33,616 nucleotides of DNA, taken from positions 1 through 33,616 of the forward strand of contig JASHUS010000131.1 of the NCBI GenBank assembly GCA_030039865.1, in the 5' to 3' direction. Shown one piece after another: positions 15,799-23,390 of this stretch. Made by a program: the position numbers and the translations under genes. How positions within the stretch are numbered: the first letter of the stretch is position 1; each line of letters begins with the position of its first letter. The notes beneath the pieces were generated by a model that saw only the letters and a program-made list of their open reading frames with translations, ran no database searches and was not told the DNA's origin. This stretch comes from Thermoplasmata archaeon. Its GTDB lineage: Archaea; Thermoplasmatota; Thermoplasmata; Lutacidiplasmatales; UBA184.

Positions 15799-16542
15799 CT
15801 AGGCCGAACCGCTCGCGTGCGTCACGCCGCGCGGAGCGTAGGCCCGGATGCGCAGAAGGTGGATCGCCGCGACGAGCGCCCACAGGAGGACGGGGGCCAC
15901 GATCGTCCGTTCGATCCCGCCGACCCCCCAGTCGCCCCAGACACCGCCCCAGGTCCACGCCTTCGCCACGAACAGGATGAGCGCGACGAAGCCGACGACC
16001 CCGCAGATCATCGTGAACGCTCGGAAACCGGACCAGCGCGTATCGCGGAACATGGACAGCGAGAGGACCACGAGGGCGAGGTTCGCGAACAGGAAGGCGA
16101 TGAGCGCCGAGATCATGTGGACGGTGAGGTTGTAGTCCTCGGGCGAGAACCCCACGCCGATCGCCCCGAAGCCCGCCAGCACGAGGAAGCCGAGACCGAT
16201 CCGTCGCGTGGCCCGAGCGGGGAACGCGGTGGTGATCAGGATGGTGCCGACGATGAGGCACAGCCCCATGATCACGATCGAGGCGTTGAAGACCAGGTGC
16301 CACGGCGAACAGACGTAGCGCCCGGCGAGCTCACCGCAGTTGATCGCGCCGAGATCGCTGATGTAGTTGTGCGCGAGGTTGTAGGACGGGTTGCCGGCGC
16401 GGAGGTCCCAGCCGACCTGCGTCAGGATCATCCCGAGGATGAACACCAGGACGCCGACGATCCAGAGGGTCGCTCCGTGGTGGACCGAGCGGTGGACGAG
16501 CGGCCCGTATCGCTCGCCCGGTACTTCCGGTTCGGCCGCCAC
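15799..16542 (-). CDS. DUF998 family membrane protein
   Basis: A 247-residue protein with about six membrane helices. After a hydrophilic N-terminus comes helix 1 (TLWIVGVLVFILGMILTQVG), then the family hallmark NLAHNYISDLGAINCG, followed by WHLVFNASIVIMGLCLIVGT and further helices. DUF998 proteins are widespread in archaea and their function is not known. The GTG at 16542 was chosen because a GAGGTC ribosome site lies about 9 nt upstream and a TATA box lies 46 bp upstream; the frame remains open to 17238 but that part runs antisense through the methyltransferase gene. Two Cys (INCGELAGRYVCS) in the first outer loop could form a disulfide. Confidence 0.82.
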   Translation of the reverse strand: MAAEPEVPGERYGPLVHRSVHHGATLWIVGVLVFILGMILTQVGWDLRAGNPSYNLAHNYISDLGAINCGELAGRYVCSPWHLVFNASIVIMGLCLIVGTILITTAFPARATRRIGLGFLVLAGFGAIGVGFSPEDYNLTVHMISALIAFLFANLALVVLSLSMFRDTRWSGFRAFTMICGVVGFVALILFVAKAWTWGGVWGDWGVGGIERTIVAPVLLWALVAAIHLLRIRAYAPRGVTHASGSA

Positions 16543-16583
16543 GTGCTTTCGACCTCGTGCGCTGAATCCGGCTAGTGGGGCCC

Positions 16584-16592
16584 GATATAAAG
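16584..16592. promoter_or_regulatory. Shared TATA box of two divergent genes
   Basis: GATATAAAG on the plus strand reads CTTTATATC on the minus strand, so one element is a good TATA box both ways. Its centre (16588) is 34 bp before the methyltransferase GTG at 16622 and 46 bp before the DUF998 GTG at 16542. Both spacings fit short-leader transcripts, with GGGGGAT or GAGGTC ribosome-site-like stretches ahead of each start. No other AT-rich element is present between the genes. Confidence 0.6.
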
Positions 16593-16621
16593 GTGGGTTC
16601 TTCAATCGGCACCGGGGGATC

Positions 16622-17542
16622 GTGAACCCGAAGCGTACCCCTCGATCGCCGCCCGCCCATCGGTCGGCCGGCGCGGGCGGGCCGACGGCGCGGGACCGTT
16701 TCCTGCAGGCCGACCGGTACCGGATCGAGCGGGAGTGGCGCCGGTACGAAGGCACGCCGCAGCGCGATCTCTTCCGCATTCTTCGCGAGCGATTCATCGA
16801 GCGTAACGCGAGGAAGTCGACTTGGTCGCTCGACGTCGGATCCGGCCCGGGCCGGTTCACGGGCGCGATCACGGCGGCCGCGGGCCGTACGGTCGCGCTC
16901 GACCTGTCCCACGAAGTGCTCGAACGCTTGGCGGAGAAGTGGGCGCCGCCTCCCGAAGGTCCGCCGTTGCCGGATTGCGTCCGCGCGGACGCGGCGGTCC
17001 CTCCGTTCCGACCGGGTGCGTTCGGGACCGTCGCCGTGCTCGGCAACTCGCTCGGTTTCGCCGCCGGGCGATCGGGCGAACTGTTGGACGCTACAGCCGC
17101 CCTGGTGGGCCCGGGGGGCCATCTAATCCTCGAGATCGCGCCGGGTCCGGGTGAGTCGTCCCGGTATCTCGGTCGGCTTCCGGTCCGAAGCGTGGGCCGG
17201 CTCCTCGCGGCGCCGCCCGCGGCGCTGCTCCCTCGCATCGAGCGAGAAGGGTACCGGCGCGAGCCGCGTCGGAAGGACCGGGACGGCGAGTTCCAGCGAT
17301 GGTCGATCGACCACCTCCGGGAGCGGCTCGCGCCGGCCGGCTGGGAGTTGCTCGAATCGCTCGCCGTGGCTCCCGCGCTCGGCGCGGACGCGGAGCGCGT
17401 CGCCGCTGTGCGATCGAACGATCGCGCGTGGGGGAACCTCCTCGCGGTCGAAGAGGAGCTCGGCCGGCGGGAGTCACGCTGGTCTTCGGCGGCGGCCGTG
17501 CTCGTCGCCCTGCGCCGGGTACCGGTCCAAGCGTACGATTAA
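16622..17542 (+). CDS. Class I SAM-dependent methyltransferase
   Basis: A 306-residue protein with a basic N-terminal extension, helix-rich residues 25-65 (RDRFLQADRYRIEREWRRY...), then the SAM-binding Rossmann core: motif I LDVGSGPGRFTGAI (70-83), motif II acidic strand end TVALDLSHEVLERL, ADAAVPPFRPGAFGTVAVLG (motif III/IV region) and GPGGHLILEIAPGPG. This is the methyltransf_11/25 type, with the substrate unknown. A C-terminal part (about 200-306) is less typical and carries FQRWSIDHLRERLAPAGWELLESL. The GTG start is set by the TATA box 34 bp upstream and the purine-rich GGGGGATC before it. It is followed by the KaiC-like fusion gene after 48 bp, with a possible operon relationship. Confidence 0.85.
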   Translation: MNPKRTPRSPPAHRSAGAGGPTARDRFLQADRYRIEREWRRYEGTPQRDLFRILRERFIERNARKSTWSLDVGSGPGRFTGAITAAAGRTVALDLSHEVLERLAEKWAPPPEGPPLPDCVRADAAVPPFRPGAFGTVAVLGNSLGFAAGRSGELLDATAALVGPGGHLILEIAPGPGESSRYLGRLPVRSVGRLLAAPPAALLPRIEREGYRREPRRKDRDGEFQRWSIDHLRERLAPAGWELLESLAVAPALGADAERVAAVRSNDRAWGNLLAVEEELGRRESRWSSAAAVLVALRRVPVQAYD

Positions 17543-17590
17543 CTAGGCGAGCCGGCGCAGTTCGCGACGGGGGACGATCGGCCGCCGGCG

Positions 17591-20293
17591 GTGACGCTCA
17601 AGACGAAGGCGGGCACCCCCGCTCCGGCGACGCGATCCGTCACGGTCCCAGCGCCCGAGGACCTCGAGCTTGCGAAGGACGACGCCCTGCTCCAGTTGCG
17701 CATCGGTCGGGGCGCCCACCTGTATGCGGTGGTCCTCGCCGCGGCGTTCGCGCTCGACGGCATCCTGCTGCTCCTGTTCTACCCCAACCTCCCCTCCCTG
17801 ACGACTGGCGCGACCGGGACCGCCGCGGTCAGCGAGTCGTTCTACCTTCTCGTACCCGCGCTCGCCGGACTGGCGGTCGCGGGGGTCGGGCTCTACACGA
17901 AGTGGGACACGTACCAGCTCTGGCCCTGGGAACTCCATTTCTCCGTCACGTTCGGCGCGGTCCTTGCGAACGCGGGCCTCGTGCTCGTCTACGGGCTGCG
18001 GATCGCGGGGGTGGGTCCGTTCGCCGCTCTCTCGCTCATGCCGTGGTTCTATCCGGTCGAGCTCGCGGCGATCAGCGCCGCCTTCATCGGAGTGATCCTC
18101 ACCTGGAGCGACTGGGCGCTCCGGCAGTGGGTGAGCGCGCTCGCGGCGGTGCTACCGGTCGCGGCCGCCCTGCTCGTTTTCTTCCCGCCGTCGACCACGA
18201 CCGGCGCCTCGTCGGCCCTGGCCGTGAGCCTCTTCCTCGCGGCGATCCTCTACCTCATCTCGGGATCGTTTCTCCACCTCATCACCTCGGGCACGCGTCC
18301 CCACGAGCGCGCGCTCATCACCTCCGGACAGAGCCGGATGTTCCGGCTCGCGGACGAGATCCGGCAGAAGGAAGAGGTCGTCCACTTCCGCGAGGCGGCG
18401 GTCGTCAAGCGAGAGTCCGACGTCGAGAACAGCCTTCTCTCGATCAAGCGGCAGAACAACGCCCTCCGCGACGGGCGTCAGCAGCTCGATGACCTGGAGG
18501 AAGGCTACCGGCTCCGCTCCGACGCGCTGGTGTCCAAAGAGCGGACCTGGGCCGGACAGATCGCGACGCTCGACGCGCGAGAGCGCCTCCTCTCGGACAA
18601 GTCGAAGGCGCTCGAGCTCCGCGAGCAGGAAGTGCAGCGACTGGTGCCTCAGATCTCCGCCCGCGAGCAGCGTCTGGTCGACCAGGAGGGCCAGCTCACG
18701 GTGCGCGACGTCGACGTGAGCCGACGGGAGCAGGAGTTGGGCCCGCGGGAGCTGTCGATCTCCGAGGCCGAGCGTCGTGCGGAGGCACGACGGCGGGAGC
18801 TCGATCAGCGGACGGAGGAATTGCTGCGCCGGGAAGGGGAGGTCGCGGCGGGCGCCGCGAGCGTGGCCGGCGCGGTCGCGACCGCGGACCTCGCCGCTCG
18901 CGAGGCCCAGCTCCGGCAGCTCGAAACGACCCTCGACGACCAGAACGCCCGATTGGGCGCCACGGCGCGCCAGATCGCCGAGCGCTCCAAGGCGGCGGAC
19001 GCATCCGTCCAGCGTGCCACCCTCCGCGAGGCCGCGGCCGCCGCGCGCGAGGCCGGGGTCGCCCAACGCGAGGCCGAGCTGGCCGATCTCCTGGTCGCGG
19101 CGGACGCGCGTCGCACCGAGTACGAAGGGGCGACGCGGGACTACCAATCTCGTCTCGCGAGCCTCGGGAGCCAAGAGGCCGAGGTCGCCCGCCGGGGCGC
19201 GGACGCCGAGCGCGCGACCCGGGGTCTCGCCCAACGGGAAGCGACCCTGGCGACGCGGGAGGAGCAGGTCCGCTCCTACACCCTCGCGCTCGATCAGCGC
19301 GAGGGGGAGCTCACCGCGCGGGAGCGAGCGATCGAGGCGACCGAGGCCGAGGTCAATCTCCGGCGGCAGGAGGCCCTCCGAGGGGCCGATCTTCCGATGG
19401 CCGGACTCGCCGCCATGGCGTATGCCGCTCGCCTGGACGCACCCATGGCCTCGGCCGCTCGTCCGGCCGTGAGGACCCCGGTGACGGAGACGATCGACGT
19501 ACCGCCCCCCGCGCTCCCCGCGGAATCGACCCATCGGAGCGAAACCCTCACGCTACCGGCGAACCGGAGATTCGCGGATCGTCTACCGACCGGCACGCCA
19601 CGCCTCGACGACCTTCTGCTCGGCGGGCTGCCCGTCGGCGCGCAGGCCGCGATCGTGGGCGACACCTTCGTCGGGAAGGAAGTGGCGATCTACGCCTTCC
19701 TCGCGGAGGGCCTCAAGCGCGGCGAACCGGCGGTCATCGTCACGGCGTCGCGCTCGCCGGCCGAGATCTCCGAGAGCCTCGGCGTGGCCCTGCCGCAGTT
19801 CCGCGAGTACGAGCAGCTCGGGATGGTGCACTGGGTCGACGCGTCGGCGAGCGGCCCCGCGTCGGGCCCGAACCGGATCGTGGTGAATGGACCGGGAGAT
19901 CGGGCGGGCATCGCCAACGCACTCGGGGCGATCGCGAAGGATGGGGCCGAGGGCGAGAACCCTCCGCCGCGCGTAGCGTTCCTGGGCCTCGCGTCGACGA
20001 TCGGTCACGGCGAGGAGCGAGAGGGACTCTCGTTCCTTCAGAGCGTCGTCGGGACCCTCAAGACCCGGCGGAGCCTGGCGATGTACTCGCTCGAGCCCGG
20101 CGCCTTGTCCGAGGCGCAGGTCGAGACTCTCCTCGGCCGCATGGACGGGGCGATCGTGTTCCGTCAGGACCGGGATCGGACGTTCCTCTCGGTCAAGGGA
20201 TTCGGCGACGTGCAGACCCACGACTGGGTCGAGTGCCGCGCGACGCAACGCGCCCTGATCATCGGCTCGTTCGCGCTGGAACGGATCCGCTAG
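17591..20293 (+). CDS. Membrane / coiled-coil / degenerate KaiC-like fusion protein
   Basis: A 900-residue three-part protein. Residues 1-40 are hydrophilic; about 42-240 form six or seven membrane helices (first: AHLYAVVLAAAFALDGILL). About 250-595 are an almost unbroken charged coiled coil rich in RE-x-x-L and E-x-R steps. A Pro/Ala linker (to about 650) joins a RecA/KaiC-like domain starting RFADRLPTGTPRLDDLLLGG, the usual entry of archaeal KaiC/RAD55-like ATPases (LDxxLxGG). Walker A is GDTFVGKE at 690-697, with Glu instead of Thr/Ser after Lys, and the Walker B strand RVAFLGLAS lacks the usual Asp, so ATP may be bound but not split, or not bound. A signalling or scaffolding role at the membrane is inferred; no known family covers the whole. 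The GTG at 17591 follows a GATTAAC box by about 50 bp. The 3' end overlaps a convergent dehydrogenase gene by 35 bp. Confidence 0.82.
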   Translation: MTLKTKAGTPAPATRSVTVPAPEDLELAKDDALLQLRIGRGAHLYAVVLAAAFALDGILLLLFYPNLPSLTTGATGTAAVSESFYLLVPALAGLAVAGVGLYTKWDTYQLWPWELHFSVTFGAVLANAGLVLVYGLRIAGVGPFAALSLMPWFYPVELAAISAAFIGVILTWSDWALRQWVSALAAVLPVAAALLVFFPPSTTTGASSALAVSLFLAAILYLISGSFLHLITSGTRPHERALITSGQSRMFRLADEIRQKEEVVHFREAAVVKRESDVENSLLSIKRQNNALRDGRQQLDDLEEGYRLRSDALVSKERTWAGQIATLDARERLLSDKSKALELREQEVQRLVPQISAREQRLVDQEGQLTVRDVDVSRREQELGPRELSISEAERRAEARRRELDQRTEELLRREGEVAAGAASVAGAVATADLAAREAQLRQLETTLDDQNARLGATARQIAERSKAADASVQRATLREAAAAAREAGVAQREAELADLLVAADARRTEYEGATRDYQSRLASLGSQEAEVARRGADAERATRGLAQREATLATREEQVRSYTLALDQREGELTARERAIEATEAEVNLRRQEALRGADLPMAGLAAMAYAARLDAPMASAARPAVRTPVTETIDVPPPALPAESTHRSETLTLPANRRFADRLPTGTPRLDDLLLGGLPVGAQAAIVGDTFVGKEVAIYAFLAEGLKRGEPAVIVTASRSPAEISESLGVALPQFREYEQLGMVHWVDASASGPASGPNRIVVNGPGDRAGIANALGAIAKDGAEGENPPPRVAFLGLASTIGHGEEREGLSFLQSVVGTLKTRRSLAMYSLEPGALSEAQVETLLGRMDGAIVFRQDRDRTFLSVKGFGDVQTHDWVECRATQRALIIGSFALERIR

Positions 20294-21284
20294 CCCCGAC
20301 CGTCGGGAGCGGTTCGTACTCGCGCCGGTCGACGGGGTAGAGTGGGGTCTCGCCCCGGAAGAACCGCGCCACGTTATCGAGCGCCGAGCGGAGGGCGTGG
20401 TCCTGGGTCGCCGGACCGAAGCCCGCGTTGTGCGGCGTTCCGAGGAAGTTCGGAAGGTCGATCAACGGGAACTGAGTCGTGAAGGTCCCCTGCGCGAAGT
20501 CCTCCTCCCACCAGGGATCGAAGGCGGCCCGGAATTCGGGGTGGTCCCGAAGGTGGTGGTACAACGCCTCCTCGTCCGCCGTGGCGGCCCGGCCCACGTT
20601 GATGTAGATGCCCCGCGACGGCATCGCCGTCAGTTCGGCGGCCCCGATGCTCCGGTCGGTCGACCGCGTGTGCGGGCGCGCGTCGAACACGACGTCGCCC
20701 TCCGCCAGCGCCTCCTGCAGGTTCTCCGCGGCGTACATCGCGGCCACGCCCGGCGCGGCCTCGCCGGACCGGTTGAGGCCGATCACGCGCATGCCCAAAC
20801 CCTCCGCCCGGCGGGCGATCTCCCGGCCGATCGCCCCATAACCGAGGATGAGCGCGGTTCGACCGACGAGGAGTCGGATGTCCGGCGGTGGCCGGAGCCG
20901 GTGCGCGTGCATCTGGACCTGAACGGGAACGATGGATCGCGCCGAAGCGAGCGCGAGCGCGATGGCGTGCTCGGCCACGAACGGCGCATACGCGCCGACG
21001 TTCGCCGAGATCTGGATTGGGTCCGGAAACCGTTCGAACGGGAAACGGTCCGCGCCGGTATAGATTAACTGGACCCAGCGGAGGCGCGGGGCCTCCCGGG
21101 CGTCGAACGAACCCAATTCCCGGTCGACCGATCCGACGAGCATCGCCTCGACGCTTCCCCAGTCGGACGCCGAGGACTCGGAGGTGAACCCCCAGGGAAG
21201 TCCCGGGAGGACCTCCCGGATCGTGGCCAGTGTCTCGGCGGCGGGCTTGAGCGCGATCGCAAGTCGGAGCGGTGCCGAGGGCAC
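20259..21284 (-). CDS. D-isomer-specific 2-hydroxyacid dehydrogenase
   Basis: A 341-residue NAD(P)-dependent oxidoreductase that reduces 2-oxoacids or oxidises D-2-hydroxyacids. The N-terminal catalytic domain contains WVQLIYTGADRFPF and ISANVGAYAPFVAEHAIALAL. The nucleotide-binding domain has ALILGYGAIGREIARRAEGLG (G-x-G-x-x-G), then Arg in INVGRAATADEEAL, the acidic region AAFDPWWEEDF and His in TPHNAGFGP, giving the expected Arg-Glu-His set. The acidic residue after NAD-binding strand 2 is replaced by N-R (VIGLNRSGE), which suggests NADP preference. The start is a GTG at 21284 (PSAPLRLAIALKP), with GAGGTCCGAGGAG upstream as a ribosome site. The C-terminal 11 codons overlap the convergent KaiC-like gene. 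Substrate unknown; glyoxylate/hydroxypyruvate or phosphonate-like substrates are possible. Confidence 0.9.
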   Translation of the reverse strand: MPSAPLRLAIALKPAAETLATIREVLPGLPWGFTSESSASDWGSVEAMLVGSVDRELGSFDAREAPRLRWVQLIYTGADRFPFERFPDPIQISANVGAYAPFVAEHAIALALASARSIVPVQVQMHAHRLRPPPDIRLLVGRTALILGYGAIGREIARRAEGLGMRVIGLNRSGEAAPGVAAMYAAENLQEALAEGDVVFDARPHTRSTDRSIGAAELTAMPSRGIYINVGRAATADEEALYHHLRDHPEFRAAFDPWWEEDFAQGTFTTQFPLIDLPNFLGTPHNAGFGPATQDHALRSALDNVARFFRGETPLYPVDRREYEPLPTVGASGSVPARTSR

Positions 21285-21414
21285 GGCGCGTCCAGCTCCT
21301 CGGACCTCAAGGGGTTCGCGGTCGGGTCCGGGCGGTCCCTGTCGGGCCGCGCCGGCGCGCCCCGGGTCGAAGGTATGTGCCGCGGGGCTCTGCCCGTCGG
21401 ACTCGTTGCCCGCC

Positions 21415-22191
21415 GTGACGTTCGACTTGTGGCATACGCTCTGTTACCTCGAGCCGGCGGCCGAGGAGACGTACATGGAGCGCCAGGCGGCCGCGGCGTG
21501 CGACACGATCATCGAGTCTCCTCGGAAGCCCGGTGCCGGCTATCTGGCCTCGGACGAAATCGGGCGTCTATTCGATCGGGAGCTCGCCGGCGCCGTCGCG
21601 GCGGCGGGCGAGGGCCGGACCGTGACGCCCTTGGAACAGTTCCGGGCGACCGCGGAGGCGGCCGGGCGCGAACCGATCTTCGAGGCGTATCTGGATCGCC
21701 TCGGGCGGGTCGTTCGAGAGACGCCCTTCGTTCTGGCCCCCGGCGCGCTCGAGCTTCTGCAGGGCCTGCGAGAACAGGGGTATCGACTCGCGCTCATCTC
21801 GAACACGATCGGCGAGCCGGGCGACCTCCTGCGACCGGTGCTGCGCGAGCTGAAGCTCGATCCGTACTTCGACGCCGAGCTGTTCAGCGACGAGCATCCC
21901 TGGGCGAAGCCCGCGCCCGAGATCTTTCGGGCCGCCCTCGACCGTTTGGGGGAGAGCCCCTCCGAGGCCGTGCACGTGGGGGACGGTTGGTCCGACATGG
22001 AAGGGGCTCGACGGGCCGGCTTCCGCGGATCGATCCTGTTCACCGGTCTGCGGAACTACGGGACACGATACCGGTCGCTCTTCGTCGCCGCGGGCTGGGA
22101 CCCGGCCGACGAGCCGCACCCCGCCGCGGCGATGGAGGACGTGGGCCGCAGGATCTCGGAGCTCGTTCCGGTCCGTCCGAAGTCCCACTGA
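21415..22191 (+). CDS. HAD-superfamily hydrolase, motif I variant
   Basis: A 258-residue HAD protein with a helical cap. Motif I is TFDLWHTL at the N-terminus: the nucleophile Asp is present but the second Asp of D-x-D is Trp, as in a known FDLWxTL subgroup. Motif II is LALISNTIGEP (Ser/Asn), motif III the Lys in HPWAKPAPEIF, and motif IV VHVGDGWSDMEGAR. The loss of the general acid Asp argues against a simple phosphatase; dehalogenase-like or slow phosphohydrolase chemistry is possible. The start is uncertain: TTG at 21406 or GTG at 21415 (chosen), both right before motif I; the frame is open further upstream to 21184 but that part lies antisense in the dehydrogenase gene. It is divergent from that dehydrogenase across 130 bp, and its stop is 9 bp from the next gene's convergent stop. 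Confidence 0.87.
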   Translation: MTFDLWHTLCYLEPAAEETYMERQAAAACDTIIESPRKPGAGYLASDEIGRLFDRELAGAVAAAGEGRTVTPLEQFRATAEAAGREPIFEAYLDRLGRVVRETPFVLAPGALELLQGLREQGYRLALISNTIGEPGDLLRPVLRELKLDPYFDAELFSDEHPWAKPAPEIFRAALDRLGESPSEAVHVGDGWSDMEGARRAGFRGSILFTGLRNYGTRYRSLFVAAGWDPADEPHPAAAMEDVGRRISELVPVRPKSH

Positions 22192-22200
22192 ACCGGCCCG

Positions 22201-22476
22201 TCACTCCTCGCCCATGTGGCGAGGCTTCGGGATGACCTTCGGCTGATCCGCGTCGGTCGGCATCCCGGTCTTGCCCGGGACGATGTCACAGTCCCGCCAG
22301 CTGACCCCGACCGTGACCCGCGGGAAGGCGACTTTCAGCGTATAGTTCGCCAGCTTGCCGACCACGAGCCCCTGCGCCCCGACGACGAGGTTCGGGTTCA
22401 TCACCGAAAGGTCCCGCGTAAGGATCACCCGGGTCTGGTTGAACGCGATCTTCTCGAGTTCGGCCCGGTCCTCCAT
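22201..22476 (-). CDS. Small protein of unknown function
   Basis: A 91-residue protein, not recognised. The predicted secondary structure alternates: an N-terminal helix (EDRAELEKIAF), strands NQTRVILTRDLS, NPNLVVGAQGLVVGKL, NYTLKVAFPRVTVGVSW, then a polar tail ending in PRHMGEE. The beta-rich centre could be a small barrel. The ATG at 22476 was chosen over one at 22539 because the TATA-like GTTATG is 28 bp upstream of it; the upstream part then falls before the transcript start. It is divergent from the acetate-type transporter, with separate TATA boxes about 95 bp apart, and its stop almost touches that of the HAD gene (9 bp). Confidence 0.68.
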   Translation of the reverse strand: MEDRAELEKIAFNQTRVILTRDLSVMNPNLVVGAQGLVVGKLANYTLKVAFPRVTVGVSWRDCDIVPGKTGMPTDADQPKVIPKPRHMGEE

Positions 22477-22501
22477 CCCCGTACGGAGGGGGCGCGAGGT
22501 C

Positions 22502-22507
22502 CATAAC
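22502..22507 (-). promoter_or_regulatory. TATA-like box for the small gene at 22201
   Basis: Minus-strand GTTATG, centred about 28 bp before the ATG at 22476. The same GTTATGG string is found 30 bp before the ABC exporter start (24383), which supports its use as a TATA variant in this genome. Confidence 0.5.
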
Positions 22508-22595
22508 GGTGCCCCCGGACCGAGCCGGGGACGTTCCAAGTCTACTTCGGACGCGCAAGGACCGCCGAGGGCGGGCGGGCGAGTCGGTATTGGTC

Positions 22596-22603
22596 ATTTA
22601 AAT
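22596..22603 (+). promoter_or_regulatory. Strong TATA box for the acetate-type transporter
   Basis: ATTTAAAT, the most AT-rich element in this interval, centred 30 bp before the ATG at 22630 and only about 15 bp before a possible GTG at 22615. This selects the ATG and predicts a leaderless mRNA. It is a perfect 8-bp palindrome. Confidence 0.65.
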
Positions 22604-22629
22604 AGCAGGACTACGTGAGCCGCCGTAGC

Positions 22630-23295
22630 ATGCCAGCGTCTGGTGCGACGATGGAATCGGCGAGAGGTATGGAGGAGGCTCCTCCGAAAATGGAGGAGAA
22701 GCCGGAGTGGTGGGCGAGCCCGGCCGTGGTGGGGCTGATGGGTTTCGGGACGACGACGATGATCGCCGGCCTGAGCAACCTGCCGACCCCCTACAGCAGC
22801 GGGTTCGCGAACAACTGGGTCGTTTTTGGTATGGCCCTCGCGTTCGGAGGGACCGCGCAGTTCGTCGCGGGCCTGATCGCACTGCGTAAGGGGAACATGT
22901 TCGCCGGCTCGGCCTTCGTGGGATACGGGTCGTTCTGGTGGGCGTTCGTGCTGATGCTCTGGACGTTCTCGGCCGGTGCCGGTACCGGTACGCCGATATT
23001 GTACGGGATCGCCGGATTCGCGTTCATCTGGTTCCTGTTCACGTTGACGTTCCTGATCAACGCGCCCAAGCACGGATGGGGAGTCTTCCTGGTCTTCCTG
23101 TTCCTGACGATCGCGTTCCTGCTCCTGACCGTCAAGTTCTACAGCCTCGCGTCGGGCAGCACGACCTTCGCCGCGAACGCCTCGGCCAACTGGGCGGTCG
23201 GCGGGGAGATCATCTTCGACGGGTTCCTGGCCTGGTACGTCGCGACGGCGGACCTGACCGAGTGGAACTACGGTAAGAAGATCCTGCCCCACTAG
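22630..23295 (+). CDS. Acetate/succinate transporter family protein (GPR1/FUN34/YaaH type)
   Basis: A 221-residue, six-helix membrane protein of the AceTr family, which forms hexameric channels or proton-coupled carriers for acetate and related monocarboxylates. The family signature N-P-A-P-x-G-L-x-x-x appears here as WWASPAVVGLMGFGTTTMIAGLSN, followed by FGMALAFGGTAQFVAGLIALRKGNMFAGSAFVGYGSFWW, split here as the well-conserved G-x-x-Q-F-x-x-G and F-x-x-x-A-F-x-x-Y-G-x-F-W motifs. Helices end with WYVATADLTEWNYGK, also typical. The position of the TATA box selects the ATG at 22630. Acetyl-CoA synthetase is encoded 7 kb to the left, so acetate assimilation is a sensible role, but succinate or ammonium have been proposed for relatives. 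Confidence 0.9.
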   Translation: MPASGATMESARGMEEAPPKMEEKPEWWASPAVVGLMGFGTTTMIAGLSNLPTPYSSGFANNWVVFGMALAFGGTAQFVAGLIALRKGNMFAGSAFVGYGSFWWAFVLMLWTFSAGAGTGTPILYGIAGFAFIWFLFTLTFLINAPKHGWGVFLVFLFLTIAFLLLTVKFYSLASGSTTFAANASANWAVGGEIIFDGFLAWYVATADLTEWNYGKKILPH

Positions 23296-23318
23296 GTCGG
23301 ATCCGGGACCGGAGCCAA

Positions 23319-23340
23319 CCCCTTCTTCCCTTCCCTTTTT
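23319..23340 (+). terminator. Pyrimidine-rich terminator after the transporter
   Basis: About 24 bp after the transporter stop, a C/T-only run ending in five T (CTTCCCTTCCCTTTTT) matches archaeal intrinsic termination, which depends on T-rich tracts in the non-template strand. It is placed between two convergent genes and is the clearest such tract in the window. Confidence 0.55.
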
Positions 23341-23390
23341 CCGAGTTGCTCGCGCGGCCAGACGGCGCGGGCGTTCGGCCGACGGTTCGG

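Noticed and set aside
18152..19534. Minus-strand frame opposite the coiled-coil region
   Set aside because: Mirrors the repeated charged codons of the coiled coil; no recognisable fold or promoter.
21184..21414. Longer N-terminus for the HAD hydrolase
   Set aside because: The extra 77 codons run antisense through the dehydrogenase gene and precede motif I, which should be near the N-terminus.
22615..22629. GTG start five codons earlier for the acetate-type transporter
   Set aside because: Only about 15 bp from the TATA box centre, which is too close for it to be transcribed.
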